Below the pieces are notes generated by a model. It had not been told where the DNA came from and did no database searches. It saw nothing but the letters and a program-made list of their open reading frames with translations. Positions 1-9,717 of a stretch of 12,973 nt of DNA are shown here, in pieces (position 1 is the first letter of the stretch; every line of letters begins with the position of its first letter). The DNA comes from DAOTEJ01 sp035454085 (GTDB taxonomy: Bacteria > Pseudomonadota > Gammaproteobacteria > Burkholderiales > Burkholderiaceae_F). Where the stretch lies: positions 1 to 12,973 of the forward strand of contig DAOTEJ010000075.1 in the NCBI GenBank assembly GCA_035454085.1, read 5' to 3'. The translations under genes were made by a program, and so were the position numbers.

Positions 1-345
1 GCCATCGCCGAGGGCACCTGCATGGTGCGCCTGCTGCAGGTGATGCTGCGCTTCTGGCACCACGAGTCCTGCGGTCAGTGCACGCCTTGCCGCGAGGGCA
101 TGGGCTGGATGCACCGGATCATCGACCGCATCGTCGCGGGCAAGGGCCAGGCCGGTGACCTCGAGCGCCTCATCGCCATCGCCAACGCCAACGACGGCAC
201 GACCATCTGCGGCATGGGCGACGCCGCGGGCTACGCCACGGTCGGCTTCCTGGACAAGTTCCGCGACGAGTTCGAGCACTACCTGGCGCACGGCCGCTCG
301 CTGTGCGACGGCGTGCTCGACGTGACCGGGGGTTGGGATGCCTGA
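1..345 (+). CDS. nuoF: NADH-quinone oxidoreductase subunit F, C-terminal part (5' end outside window)
   Basis: This is the last 114 codons of the complex I subunit that binds NADH and FMN and hands electrons to the first iron-sulfur clusters on the cytoplasmic arm. The reading frame is open from base 1. The visible part is the N3 [4Fe-4S] domain: the motif ESCGQCTPCREG gives cysteines at bases 70, 79 and 88, and the fourth ligand is in TTICGMGDAA at base 208. The usual NuoF text after this cysteine is TICALGDAAAxP; here it reads GMGDAAGYATVGFLDKF, so the family's proline is missing although the helix after it is preserved. The gene ends with TGA at 343-345 and overlaps nuoG by 8 bases, as expected in a nuo operon. 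The NADH- and FMN-binding domains lie upstream of the window. Identity is secure from the cysteine motif and the downstream gene order. Confidence 0.96.
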   Translation, partial: AIAEGTCMVRLLQVMLRFWHHESCGQCTPCREGMGWMHRIIDRIVAGKGQAGDLERLIAIANANDGTTICGMGDAAGYATVGFLDKFRDEFEHYLAHGRSLCDGVLDVTGGWDA

Positions 346-1783
346 GTTCTTCATCAACGGCCAGCCGGTGCACGCCGAGCGCGACCAGACCGTCCTGCAG
401 GCGGCACTGGCGGCGGGCTTCTACATCCCCTACTTCTGCTGGCACCCGCACCTGTCGGTGGCCGGCAACTGCCGGCTGTGCGTGGTCGAGGTCGAGGGCG
501 AGAAGGGTGGCTCCAACTGGATGGAGATCTCCTGCAACATGCCCATCACCGAGGGCATGCGCGTGCTCACCGACAGCGAACCGGTGCGCGAGCGCCGCCG
601 CCAGACGCTGCAGCTCGTGCTCCTGAACCACCCGGTGGACTGCGGCATCTGCGACAAGGCCGGCGAGTGCAGCCTGCAGGACGCGCACTACGCCTACAAC
701 GGCGAGCTGTCGGCCTCGCGCGAGGCCAAGGTGGCGGGCCCGAAGTTCCATGAGCTTTCCGAGCGCATCGTGCTCGACAACGAGCGCTGCATCCTGTGCT
801 CGCGCTGCGTGCGCTTCACCAACGAAGTGTCCGGCTCCCACTCGCTGGGCATCCAGTTCCGCGGCGACCACTCGCTGGTGCGCGCCGCCGAGGACGGCAG
901 CTTCGCGCGCGACCCGTACTCCGACAACGTGGTCGACATCTGCCCGGTCGGCGCCCTGCTCTCGCGCCAGTTTCTCTACCGATCGCGGGTCTGGTACCTG
1001 GAGCCGACGCCCTCGGTGTGTCCGGGCTGCGCCCGCGGCTGCCACGTCAACCTGTGGCACCGCAAGCGCGAGTGGGCGCTGCGCGAGGTCGGCAAGGACG
1101 AGAACCTGCGCATCCAGCGCATCACCCCGCGCCCCTGCGAGGAGGTCAACGGCGACTGGATGTGCAACACGGGGCGCGATCTGGTCGCCTACTACGAGCG
1201 GCCGCGCGCCGCCAGCCCGCTGCTCAAGGGCGCGCCCGCCTCGGCCATCGAGGCCCTGGCGCGCGCGCGCGAGCTGCTGCGCGCGGCGCAGCGCCCGGTG
1301 GCGGTGGTCTCGGGCTGGGCCTCGAACGAGGAGCTCGCGGCGTTTCGGGCGGCCTTCGGCTCGCGCCTGGGCTGCGTGCTCAAGACCGACCGCCCGGCCG
1401 CGCCGGGCGAGCCGGTCGCGGACGAGGTCCTGATCCGCGCCGACAAGAATCCCAATACCCGCGGAGTGCAGGAGGCGCTGGGGCCGCTGGCGCCCGAGGT
1501 GCCGGCGGACGCCGACCTGCTGCTCGTCTGGGGCGAGGGCTACGACCTGGCCCAGGCGCCGCGCGGAGCACGCTTGATCCTGATGTCGGCCTTCCTGGCG
1601 CCCGAGAACGGCCATGCCGACGTGTTCCTGCCCCTGTCGCTGCCCATCGAGCGCGCCGGGCACTGGACCAACGAGGCCGGCGTCACCAGCCGCTTCGAGC
1701 CTTGCTTCGCGCCCCCGGCCGGGGTGCTGCACGCCGAGTCGATCCTCGCCCAGCTGGCGAGCCACGAGGAGGCCACGGCATGA
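338..1783 (+). CDS. nuoG: NADH-quinone oxidoreductase subunit G, short form with N7-type cysteines
   Basis: This subunit carries several iron-sulfur clusters of the peripheral arm of complex I. The first domain is a ferredoxin with [2Fe-2S] ligands C34, C45, C48 and C66. Next comes the His-Cys3 site for N5 (H98, C102, C105, C111), then the N4 [4Fe-4S] ligands C151, C154, C157 and C202. A fourth set follows: C228, C231 and C235 in CPGCARGC, and C276 in WMCNTGR. This matches the N7 motif known from E. coli and Thermus NuoG and absent from most others. The protein is only 481 residues; usual NuoG is about 690-910. The shortened tail still has recognisable pieces of the molybdopterin-fold region, RADKNPNTRG near residue 370 and HADVFLPLSLP near 430. 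It ends exactly in the nuoH start (ATGA overlap), so no downstream piece has been split off. The ATG at 338 gives the expected N-terminus. I read it as a compact natural variant, not a frameshift. Confidence 0.96.
   Translation: MPEFFINGQPVHAERDQTVLQAALAAGFYIPYFCWHPHLSVAGNCRLCVVEVEGEKGGSNWMEISCNMPITEGMRVLTDSEPVRERRRQTLQLVLLNHPVDCGICDKAGECSLQDAHYAYNGELSASREAKVAGPKFHELSERIVLDNERCILCSRCVRFTNEVSGSHSLGIQFRGDHSLVRAAEDGSFARDPYSDNVVDICPVGALLSRQFLYRSRVWYLEPTPSVCPGCARGCHVNLWHRKREWALREVGKDENLRIQRITPRPCEEVNGDWMCNTGRDLVAYYERPRAASPLLKGAPASAIEALARARELLRAAQRPVAVVSGWASNEELAAFRAAFGSRLGCVLKTDRPAAPGEPVADEVLIRADKNPNTRGVQEALGPLAPEVPADADLLLVWGEGYDLAQAPRGARLILMSAFLAPENGHADVFLPLSLPIERAGHWTNEAGVTSRFEPCFAPPAGVLHAESILAQLASHEEATA
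1766..1772 (+). promoter_or_regulatory. Strong Shine-Dalgarno for nuoH
   Basis: GAGGAGG lies inside the end of nuoG, 7 bases before the nuoH ATG at 1780. It is the best ribosome binding site in the operon. It fixes the nuoH start and allows independent initiation at the ATGA overlap. Confidence 0.8.
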
Positions 1784-2922
1784 CCCAGGACCTCGTGGTC
1801 TATACGGCCTACATCGCCTACGCCATCGCGGTGCTGATGGGCTTCGGCACCATCCTCACCTGGGTCGAGCGCAAGCAGGCCGCGGTCATGGCCGACCGCA
1901 TCGGCGCCAACCGCGCTTACTTGAGGCTTCCCTTCACCCAGGTGAAGCTCGTGTGGTGGGGCCTGTTCCACGGCATGGCCGACGGCCTGAAGATGCTCCT
2001 CAAGGAGGACTTCAAGCCGCGCGCCTACGACTGGTACGCGTACGAGGTCGCGCCCTGGGTGGCCTTCGTGCCGGTGCTGCTCGTGTTCGCCGTCGTGCCC
2101 TTCGGCGGCACCATGGTGCCGGGCGAGCTCTTCCCCTCGCTCAGGGACTGGTTCGGCGACCGCAGCTACCCCATGCAGATCGCCACGCTCGACGCCGGCC
2201 TGCTGATCGTCTTTGCCTTCGGCGGCATGACGGTGATCGGCGCGATGCTCGCCGGCTGGTCGTCCGACAACAAGTTCTCGCTGCTGGGCGCGCTGCGCGC
2301 GGGCTCGCAGATGATCTCGTACGAGGTGGTGATGGGCCTCACGGTGCTGGGGCTCATCGTCATCTACGGCACCGTGGATCTCGACGCGATCGTGCGCCAG
2401 CAGTCCGGCACGGCGCTGGGCATTCTTCCCGCCTGGGGCATCGTGTTCCAGCCCTTCGCCGCGGTGCTGTTCCTGACCGCCGCCATGGCCGAGAACAAGC
2501 GCGCGCCCTTCGACCTGCCCGAGGCCGAGTCCGAACTCATCGCCGGCTACTTCACCGAGTACAGCGGCATGAAAATGGGCCTGTTCATGTTCGCCGAGTT
2601 CATCGAGATCGCGATCATCGGCGCGCTCTTCACCACGCTCTTCCTGGGCGGCTACAACCTGCCCTGGCTCACCGACGCGGGTTTCGTGTTCCCCGGCGGC
2701 GCGACGCTGGAGATGAGCCACGGCCTGGTGGTCGTCACGCAGATGCTCACCTTCCTGGCCAAGGTCTTCGTGGTCTGCAGCTTCCAGATCCTGGTGCGCT
2801 GGACGCTGCCGCGCTTCCGCTACGACCAGCTGCTGCGCTTCGCCTGGAAGTTCCTGTTCCCGCTGGCGCTCGCCAACCTCTGCGTCACCGTGCTGGCGGT
2901 CTGGGCCGTGAGGGCCTTCTGA
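1780..2922 (+). CDS. nuoH: NADH-quinone oxidoreductase subunit H
   Basis: This 380-residue membrane subunit sits under the peripheral arm and forms much of the quinone-access channel of complex I (ND1 homologue). It has about eight or nine hydrophobic segments. Diagnostic motifs are TWVERKQAAVMADRIGANRA near residue 27, AGWSSDNKFSLLGALRAGSQ in the middle, and the acidic loop beginning ENKRAPFDLPEAE at residue 238 followed by EYSGMKMGLFMFAEF. The conserved C-terminal RFRYDQLLRFAWKFLFPLAL is also present. E. coli NuoH is 325 residues. The extra length here lies partly in a loop around residues 112-138 (FPSLRDWFGDRSYP region) and partly in a loop near residue 300. The start overlaps the nuoG stop by 4 bases. 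Identity is certain; only the role of the extra loops is unclear. Confidence 0.97.
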   Translation: MTQDLVVYTAYIAYAIAVLMGFGTILTWVERKQAAVMADRIGANRAYLRLPFTQVKLVWWGLFHGMADGLKMLLKEDFKPRAYDWYAYEVAPWVAFVPVLLVFAVVPFGGTMVPGELFPSLRDWFGDRSYPMQIATLDAGLLIVFAFGGMTVIGAMLAGWSSDNKFSLLGALRAGSQMISYEVVMGLTVLGLIVIYGTVDLDAIVRQQSGTALGILPAWGIVFQPFAAVLFLTAAMAENKRAPFDLPEAESELIAGYFTEYSGMKMGLFMFAEFIEIAIIGALFTTLFLGGYNLPWLTDAGFVFPGGATLEMSHGLVVVTQMLTFLAKVFVVCSFQILVRWTLPRFRYDQLLRFAWKFLFPLALANLCVTVLAVWAVRAF

Positions 2923-2923
2923 G

Positions 2924-3496
2924 ATGAAGCGCGCCCCGATCGTGCGCAAGCGCTACTGGAACGAGCCCGCCATGGGCGGCTGGGAGCGCTTCTACCTCTT
3001 CGAGGTCGTGCGCGGCCTGGCCGTGACCAGCGCCGTCTTCCTGCGCAACATGGGCAAGTGGATGACGGGCCGCAAGGGCGCGCTGACCACCTACTACCCC
3101 GAGGAGCGCCGGGCCGATTACGCCCCGCGCAACCGCGGCAAGCACGTTCTGACGCAGCGCCCGGACGGCAGCCCGCAGTGCGTGGCCTGCAACATGTGCG
3201 CCACCGTCTGCCCGGCCAAGGTGATCGAGATCGAGGCCGCCTTCGACCCGCACGACGAAGCCCATCCCAAGAGCCCGCGCCGCTTCGCGATCGACTACTC
3301 GCGCTGCATCTTCTGCGGCCTGTGCGTCGAGGCCTGCCCCGAGGACGCGATCCGCATGGCGCCCGAGGTGCCCAATCTTCCCGGGCCGGTGCGCGGGCAC
3401 ATGTGGATCGAGATGGACGAACTGCTCACCTGGAATCCGCAACGCGACGTGGCCAAGCCCTACCCGGCCCGCCCGGTCCACCGGAAGCCCGCATGA
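2924..3496 (+). CDS. nuoI: NADH-quinone oxidoreductase subunit I
   Basis: This 190-residue subunit (TYKY homologue) carries clusters N6a and N6b, which pass electrons on to N2 near the quinone site. There are two ferredoxin-like motifs: C86, C89, C92 and C96 in CVACNMCATVCP, and C128, C131, C134 and C138 in CIFCGLCVEACP. Each run of four is completed across the pair in the usual way. An amphipathic N-terminal stretch (residues about 20-50, ERFYLFEVVRGLAVTSAVF) probably lies along the membrane. Compared with E. coli NuoI, the first cluster begins about 26 residues later, so the N-terminus is longer; the tail after the second cluster (DELLTWNP region) is also present in E. coli-type proteins. 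It starts one base after the nuoH stop, with a weak AGGG nine bases upstream, and overlaps nuoJ by 4 bases. Confidence 0.97.
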   Translation: MKRAPIVRKRYWNEPAMGGWERFYLFEVVRGLAVTSAVFLRNMGKWMTGRKGALTTYYPEERRADYAPRNRGKHVLTQRPDGSPQCVACNMCATVCPAKVIEIEAAFDPHDEAHPKSPRRFAIDYSRCIFCGLCVEACPEDAIRMAPEVPNLPGPVRGHMWIEMDELLTWNPQRDVAKPYPARPVHRKPA

Positions 3497-4023
3497 TGGA
3501 CGCCCTGCTGCTGCACCTCGACGACGCGCTGCTCGCCTTCTTCGGGCTGGGCGCGCTCACCGGCGGGGTCCTGATGCTGGTGCTGCGCGAGCCGATGCGC
3601 GTGGCCATGGCGCTGGTCTCGACCATGGTGTTCCTGGGCGGCATCTACGGCCTGGTGGGGGTGCACTTCATCGCCGCCTTCCAGGTGCTGATCTACGTGG
3701 GCGCGGTCATGGTCTTCATGGTCTACGTGATCATGCTGCTCGACAAGCGCGACTCCTCGATGCGGCGCCGCTACACCCGTGCGACGGTGGCACTGGGAGC
3801 GGTCGCGGCGGCGGGCGTGCTCCTGCTGGGCCTCACGGCCGTGGTGGCGCGTGCTCCCGCGGCCATGGGCAAGCTGCGTTCCACGAGCTTCAGCCTGCAG
3901 GACTTCGCCACCGCCTTCCTGCGCGAGTACTGGCTGCAGTTCGAGCTGACCTCGGTGTTGCTGCTCGCCGCCGTGGTCGCCGCCATTGCCCTGATGAAGG
4001 GCTCGGGAGAGTCGCGTGGATAG
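3493..4023 (+). CDS. nuoJ: NADH-quinone oxidoreductase subunit J
   Basis: This 176-residue membrane subunit (ND6 homologue) helps couple quinone chemistry to the pumps. It has about five hydrophobic segments. The most conserved is FQVLIYVGAVMVFMVYVIML, with Tyr68 in the position of the segment known to form a pi-bulge in ND6/NuoJ. Residues after about 90 are less conserved, and FLREYWLQFELTSVLLL precedes the last helix. Two ATGs sit in frame at 3493 and 3496 within ATGATGA, the first overlapping the nuoI stop. GGAAG at 3483-3487 is spaced slightly better for the second, so the protein may be one residue shorter. It ends with TAG at 4021-4023, 8 bases inside nuoK. Confidence 0.95.
   Translation: MMDALLLHLDDALLAFFGLGALTGGVLMLVLREPMRVAMALVSTMVFLGGIYGLVGVHFIAAFQVLIYVGAVMVFMVYVIMLLDKRDSSMRRRYTRATVALGAVAAAGVLLLGLTAVVARAPAAMGKLRSTSFSLQDFATAFLREYWLQFELTSVLLLAAVVAAIALMKGSGESRG
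4005..4009 (+). promoter_or_regulatory. Shine-Dalgarno deciding the GTG start of nuoK
   Basis: GGGAG lies 6 bases before the GTG at 4016, inside the end of nuoJ. It supports GTG over the later in-frame ATGs. With this start the two key glutamates of NuoK fall at 36 and 72, exactly as in E. coli numbering. Confidence 0.7.
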
Positions 4024-4318
4024 GCTCAGCCTGCTGCTCATGCTGGCGATGGCGCTGTTCGTGCTGGGCCTGCTCGGGGTGATCGTGCGCCGCAACCTGC
4101 TCGTCATGCTGATGTGCATGGAGCTGATGATGAACGGGGTGAACCTGAGCCTCGTGACCTTCGCCCAGCAGCACGCCGAGCCCGCGGGCGCGGTGCTGGT
4201 GTTCCTGATCTTCGTGGTCGCCGCCGCCGAGATCGCGCTCGCCATCCCCATCGTGCTGCTTCTGTCACGCCGCCGCCACACGCTGGACGTGGGCGCATAC
4301 AGCGAGCTGAAGGGCTGA
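4016..4318 (+). CDS. nuoK: NADH-quinone oxidoreductase subunit K
   Basis: This 100-residue subunit (ND4L homologue) has three membrane helices and belongs to the first proton channel of the membrane arm. The family's two essential buried glutamates are visible: Glu36 in LMCMELMMNGVNL and Glu72 in VAAAEIALAIPIV. Their numbering agrees with E. coli NuoK, which supports the GTG start at 4016. Length is the family norm. The gene overlaps nuoJ by 8 bases and is separated from nuoL by one base. Nothing is odd apart from the GTG start. Confidence 0.96.
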   Translation: MDRLSLLLMLAMALFVLGLLGVIVRRNLLVMLMCMELMMNGVNLSLVTFAQQHAEPAGAVLVFLIFVVAAAEIALAIPIVLLLSRRRHTLDVGAYSELKG

Positions 4319-4319
4319 G

Positions 4320-6183
<1,864 letters not shown>

Positions 6184-6191
<8 letters not shown>

Positions 6192-7722
6192 AGCCTTCGT
6201 GCTCAACCTCGTGCTCTGGCTGCCAGTGGCCGGAATGGCCCTGGTCACGCTGCTGCCGGCGGGCCGCGACGGCACGGTGCGCTGGCTGAGCTTCTGGCTG
6301 CTGCTCGCGCAGTTCTTCCTGGCGCTGTGGATCACTCTGCGCTTCGACCCGGCGGTGGCCGGCCTGCAGTTCGCCACCAGCGTGCCCTGGATCCCCGGAT
6401 GGGGCGTGCGCTACTCCATCGGGCTGGACGGCTACAACGTGCTGCTGGTGCTGCTCACCTGCTTCCTCGGGCCGCTGGTCGTGGCCGGCGCCACCACCGC
6501 GATCACCGCGCAGGTGCGCCTGTTCCACGCCATGGTGTTCTTCATCCAGTTCGCCATGCTCGGGGCCTTCGTGGCGCAGGATCTGCTGCTGTTCTACATC
6601 TTCTGGGAGGCCATGCTCATTCCCATGTTCCTGATGATCGGGATCTGGGGCGGGCAGCGCCGGCTCTACGCCACCTTCAAGTTCTTCCTGTACACCGCCT
6701 TCGGCAGCATCCTGATGCTGGCCGCGGTGATCTACCTGGTGTGGTGGCAGTCGCAGGCCACGGGCACTTTGTCCTTCGCCTTCGCCGACCTGCTGCGCAC
6801 ACCGGCGCCGCGCGAGGCGCAGATGTGGCTGTTCGCCGCCTTCGCCCTGTCGTTCGCGATCAAGGTGCCGATGGCGCCGCTGCACACCTGGCTGCCCGAC
6901 GCGCACGTCGAGGCACCCACGGCGGGCTCGGTGATCCTGGCGGGCGTGCTGCTGAAGATGGGCACCTACGGCTTCATGAAGCTCGGCTTCCCGCTCTTCC
7001 CCGAGGCCACGCGCGCCTTCGAGCCGATGCTGCTCGCGCTGGCGGTGATCGGGATCGTCTACGGCGCCTGCCTTGCCCTGGTGCAGACCGACATCAAGAA
7101 GATCATTGCCTACTCCTCGATCAGCCACCTGGGCTACGTGATGCTCGGCCTGGTGAGCCTGGACATCGTGGGGGTGCAGGGCGCGATCCTGCAGATGGTC
7201 AGCCACGGACTGGTCGCGGGCGGGCTGTTCTTCATGGTGGGCATGATCTACGAGCGCTGCCATACGCGCGAGCTGGCCGCCTACGGAGGGCTGGCGAAGC
7301 TTCTGCCGGTGTACTCCGTCTTCTTCACGATCCTCATGCTCGCCTCGATCGGCCTGCCCGCCACCAGCGGCTTCGCCGGCGAGTTCCTGGTGCTGCTGGG
7401 CGCGTTCAACTCCGCCTGGCGCCAGCATCTGGCGGGCAACAGCTACGCGCTCGTGCTCAATGCCATCGCCGTGAGCGGGGTGGTGCTGGGCGCGCTGTAC
7501 ATGCTGTGGTTCGGGCAGCGCTTCCTGTTCGGAGCGAGCAAGGCACCGCACGCCCCGTTGCATGACCTGGTGCCGCGCGAGAAGGCCATCCTCGCCGCCA
7601 TCGTCGCCGCGGTCTTCCTGCTCGGACTGTTCCCGCAAGAGGCCATGAAGCGCACCGAACTGGCGGCCCGCGAGTTCCAGCAACTCGTGCAGCGCGCCCC
7701 CGCCCACCTGAGCCTGCGATGA
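6184..7722 (+). CDS. nuoM: NADH-quinone oxidoreductase subunit M
   Basis: This 512-residue antiporter-like subunit (ND4 homologue) forms the middle proton channel. It has about 14 hydrophobic segments. The key glutamate is Glu142 in FYIFWEAMLIPMFLMIGIWG, and the key lysine is Lys227 in FAIKVPMAPLHTWLPDAHVE. The motif APTAGSVILAGVLLKMGTYG and the later VQTDIKKIIAYSSISHLGYV are typical of NuoM and distinguish it from NuoL. Length is close to E. coli NuoM (509). The ATG at 6184 lies 8 bases before the nuoL stop. There is no good Shine-Dalgarno sequence there, so translation probably depends on ribosomes finishing nuoL. Confidence 0.97.
7079..7101 (+). repeat. 23-base direct repeat, copy in nuoM
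   Basis: This copy is identical to 5209-5231 in nuoL, 1870 bases away, and encodes the same VQTDIKK motif. It could in principle allow recombination that fuses nuoL to nuoM, but it is best explained by paralogy. Confidence 0.6.
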
Positions 7723-9107
7723 ACTGGCAAATCCTCTTCGCCGCCATGCTGCCGCAGCACCTGCTGCTGGCAGGCATCGTCGTGCTGCTGCTGGCCGAGA
7801 TCCTGCTTCCCCGACCCCAGGGATCGCCCCTGCTCGCGGCGCTGGCGGTCGCAGCCGCCGCGGCCGCCGCCTTCCTGCTGCAGCGCGCGGGCTTCCAGGG
7901 CACGCCCTTCCCGGGCCAGTACGCCGCCCATCCGACGCAGATGCTCGCCGTGCTGGTGATGCTGCTGCTCGCCCTGCCGGCCATCCTGCTCGCCCGGGCC
8001 GAGTTCCGTGCCCCGCGCTACTACGCTCTGCTGCTGTCGTCCCTGTACGGCGCCAGCCTGCTGCCCGGCTCCGAGAGCTTTCTCACGCTCTTCCTGGGGC
8101 TCGAGATCATGTCGCTGCCGGTCTACGCGCTGGTGGTCATGGCCTTCCGCCGCACCCAGGCGCCCGAGGCGGCGCTCAAGTACCTGGTGCTGGGCGGCGT
8201 GGCCACCGCCGTGCTGCTGATGGGCGTGTCGCTGCAGTTCGGCGCCACCGGCAGCCTCGCCCTGGGACGCTTCGAGACGCTCTTGAGTTCGTCCAGCCTG
8301 GTCGCGCTGACGGCCGCCGTCCTGGTGGTGCTGGCCTTCTTCATCAAGGCCTCGATCGTGCCCTTCCACACCTGGGCGCCGGATGCCTACGAAGCCGCGA
8401 GCCTGCCCGCCACCGCCTACATGGTCGTGCTGGTCAAGGCGGCCGTGCTCTTTGCTCTGCTGCGGGTGCTCGGGCAGGCGTCCGTCACCGGCCTGCTGGT
8501 GGGCGTGTTCGGAGTGCTATCGGTGGCCTCGATTGTGTGGGGCAACCTGGTTGCCATGCGGCAGACCAGCCTGCGCCGGCTGATTGCCTACTCCTCGGTG
8601 GCCCACGCCGGCTACCTCGTGCTGGCCCTGCTCGGCCCGGCAGGCGGCCGATTCCAGTCGGTGACGCTCTACCTGCTGGCCTACGGCGCGATGAACCTGC
8701 TGCTGCTCGCCTCGCTGCCTGCCGACGAGGACGACGAGCGCCGCGACCGCGTCGAGGGCCTGCGCGGCCTGTTCCAGCGCTCGCCCTACGCGGCGGTGAT
8801 GATCGCCATTGCCGTTCTGTCCCTTGCGGGGATTCCGCCCCTGCCCGGCTTCATCGCCAAGTTCCTGGTCTTCGCGCAGGTGATGGCGGCCGGTCACGTG
8901 GCGCTGGCGGTGGCGGGCCTGGTGGCGAGCTACCTTGGGATCTACTTCTACCTGCGCATCGTGCAGCTCATGTTCATGAGCCCCACGCCGGCGCACTCCG
9001 GCGCGCCGCTCGCCGCAGGCGCGGTCGACGTGGCCACCGGCCTGCTGTGCCTGCTGCCGGCGGTGGCGGTGAGTCTCTTCCCCGGCTGGGTCTTGGGCCA
9101 GCTCTAG
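7719..9107 (+). CDS. nuoN: NADH-quinone oxidoreductase subunit N
   Basis: This 462-residue antiporter-like subunit (ND2 homologue) is the third pump of the membrane arm and lies nearest NuoK. It has about 13-14 hydrophobic segments, including an alanine-rich one near residues 41-55. The key residues are Glu129 in FLGLEIMSLPVYALV and Lys210 in FFIKASIVPFHTWAPDAYE. The antiporter motif equivalent to VQTDIKK reads RQTSLRRLIAYSSVAHAGY here, as is usual for NuoN. GIPPLPGFIAKFLVF near residue 370 is also diagnostic. Its ATG overlaps the nuoM stop (ATGA). It is the last gene of the nuo block, and no factor-independent terminator is visible after its TAG at 9105. Confidence 0.97.
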   Translation: MNWQILFAAMLPQHLLLAGIVVLLLAEILLPRPQGSPLLAALAVAAAAAAAFLLQRAGFQGTPFPGQYAAHPTQMLAVLVMLLLALPAILLARAEFRAPRYYALLLSSLYGASLLPGSESFLTLFLGLEIMSLPVYALVVMAFRRTQAPEAALKYLVLGGVATAVLLMGVSLQFGATGSLALGRFETLLSSSSLVALTAAVLVVLAFFIKASIVPFHTWAPDAYEAASLPATAYMVVLVKAAVLFALLRVLGQASVTGLLVGVFGVLSVASIVWGNLVAMRQTSLRRLIAYSSVAHAGYLVLALLGPAGGRFQSVTLYLLAYGAMNLLLLASLPADEDDERRDRVEGLRGLFQRSPYAAVMIAIAVLSLAGIPPLPGFIAKFLVFAQVMAAGHVALAVAGLVASYLGIYFYLRIVQLMFMSPTPAHSGAPLAAGAVDVATGLLCLLPAVAVSLFPGWVLGQL

Positions 9108-9148
9108 CGCTTCCCCAGGGCTGGCCGACCGGGGCTGCGCTGCGCCGC

Positions 9149-9154
9149 TAGACT
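9149..9154 (+). promoter_or_regulatory. Possible -10 element upstream of dsbB
   Basis: TAGACT in the 77-base nuoN-dsbB spacer matches the sigma-70 -10 consensus at four of six positions. It would start transcription about 24 bases before the GTG. No good -35 is visible. The same hexamer occurs at a similar distance before rlhA. Its TAG is also an in-frame stop for dsbB, which limits how far upstream dsbB can start. Confidence 0.35.
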
Positions 9155-9184
9155 GCGCACTCGCTCCCGAGTCCTGCCCTTCCG

Positions 9185-9688
9185 GTGTTCCCATCCTCCC
9201 GCCAGCGCTGGCTGCTGATCGCCTTCGCCGCCCTCGCCTGCCTTGCCTGCGCGCTTGTACTCCAGCACGCGTTCGACAAGCAGCCTTGCCCACTATGCAT
9301 CCTGCAGCGCTACGGCTTCCTGGGCGTGGCGCTCTTCGCGCTGCTTGCCGCGTGGCGCAGCCCGGCGATCGACCACTGGCTGTGGGGCGGACTGGCCGCC
9401 GCCGCGGGGCTGGCGGGTCTGGGAGTGGCGATCCACCACGTGAGCCTGCTCGCCAATCCCGAGGGCGCCTCGTGCAGCTTCGCCGTGGCGCGCTTCGTGG
9501 AGGAACTGCCCACGGCGCAATGGCTGCCCTCGGTGTTCTCGGCCACGGGCTTTTGCACGGACATCGGCTTCGAGCTGCTGGGCCTGTCGATGCCGCAGTG
9601 GTCGGCCGTGAGCCTGGCGGCACTGTGCCTCATGGCCCTCATCGGCCTGGGGGGCGACTGGCGCGCCAGCCGCCGCGCGGCGGGTTAG
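9185..9688 (+). CDS. dsbB: Disulfide bond formation protein B
   Basis: This 167-residue inner-membrane protein reoxidises DsbA in the periplasm and passes the electrons to quinone. It has four hydrophobic segments. The first cysteine pair, C35 and C38 in KQPCPLCILQRYG, is the quinone-linked CxxC at the end of helix 1, followed by the conserved Arg42. The second pair, C97 (EGASCSF) and C124 (ATGFCTD), lies in the second periplasmic loop and exchanges disulfides with DsbA. Both pairs are intact and the length matches DsbB. The start is GTG at 9185: there is no in-frame ATG before the end of the protein, and an in-frame TAG lies at 9149. No Shine-Dalgarno sequence is visible. Its own promoter is likely, though read-through from nuoN is possible. 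Confidence 0.92.
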   Translation: MFPSSRQRWLLIAFAALACLACALVLQHAFDKQPCPLCILQRYGFLGVALFALLAAWRSPAIDHWLWGGLAAAAGLAGLGVAIHHVSLLANPEGASCSFAVARFVEELPTAQWLPSVFSATGFCTDIGFELLGLSMPQWSAVSLAALCLMALIGLGGDWRASRRAAG

Positions 9689-9717
9689 CCTCCATCGTCG
9701 CGGCCGGGGCGCTGGCC

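Noticed and set aside
170..1765. 531-codon minus-strand frame opposite nuoG
   Set aside because: It is a compositional shadow; nuoG on the plus strand has four sets of conserved cluster ligands.
1700..1783. Frameshift or premature stop explaining the short NuoG
   Set aside because: The C-terminal LPLSLPIERAGHWTNEAG text is in frame and corresponds to the late part of the usual domain, and the stop overlaps nuoH in an ATGA, so the gene looks intact.
1540..2949. 469-codon minus-strand frame opposite nuoH
   Set aside because: It is rich in H, E, Q and G without motifs, and lies opposite a clear membrane protein gene.
9108..9148. Possible terminator after nuoN
   Set aside because: CCCC at 9113-9116 and GGGG at 9131-9134 could pair, but the stem is only 4 bases with no T-tract, so it is not supported.
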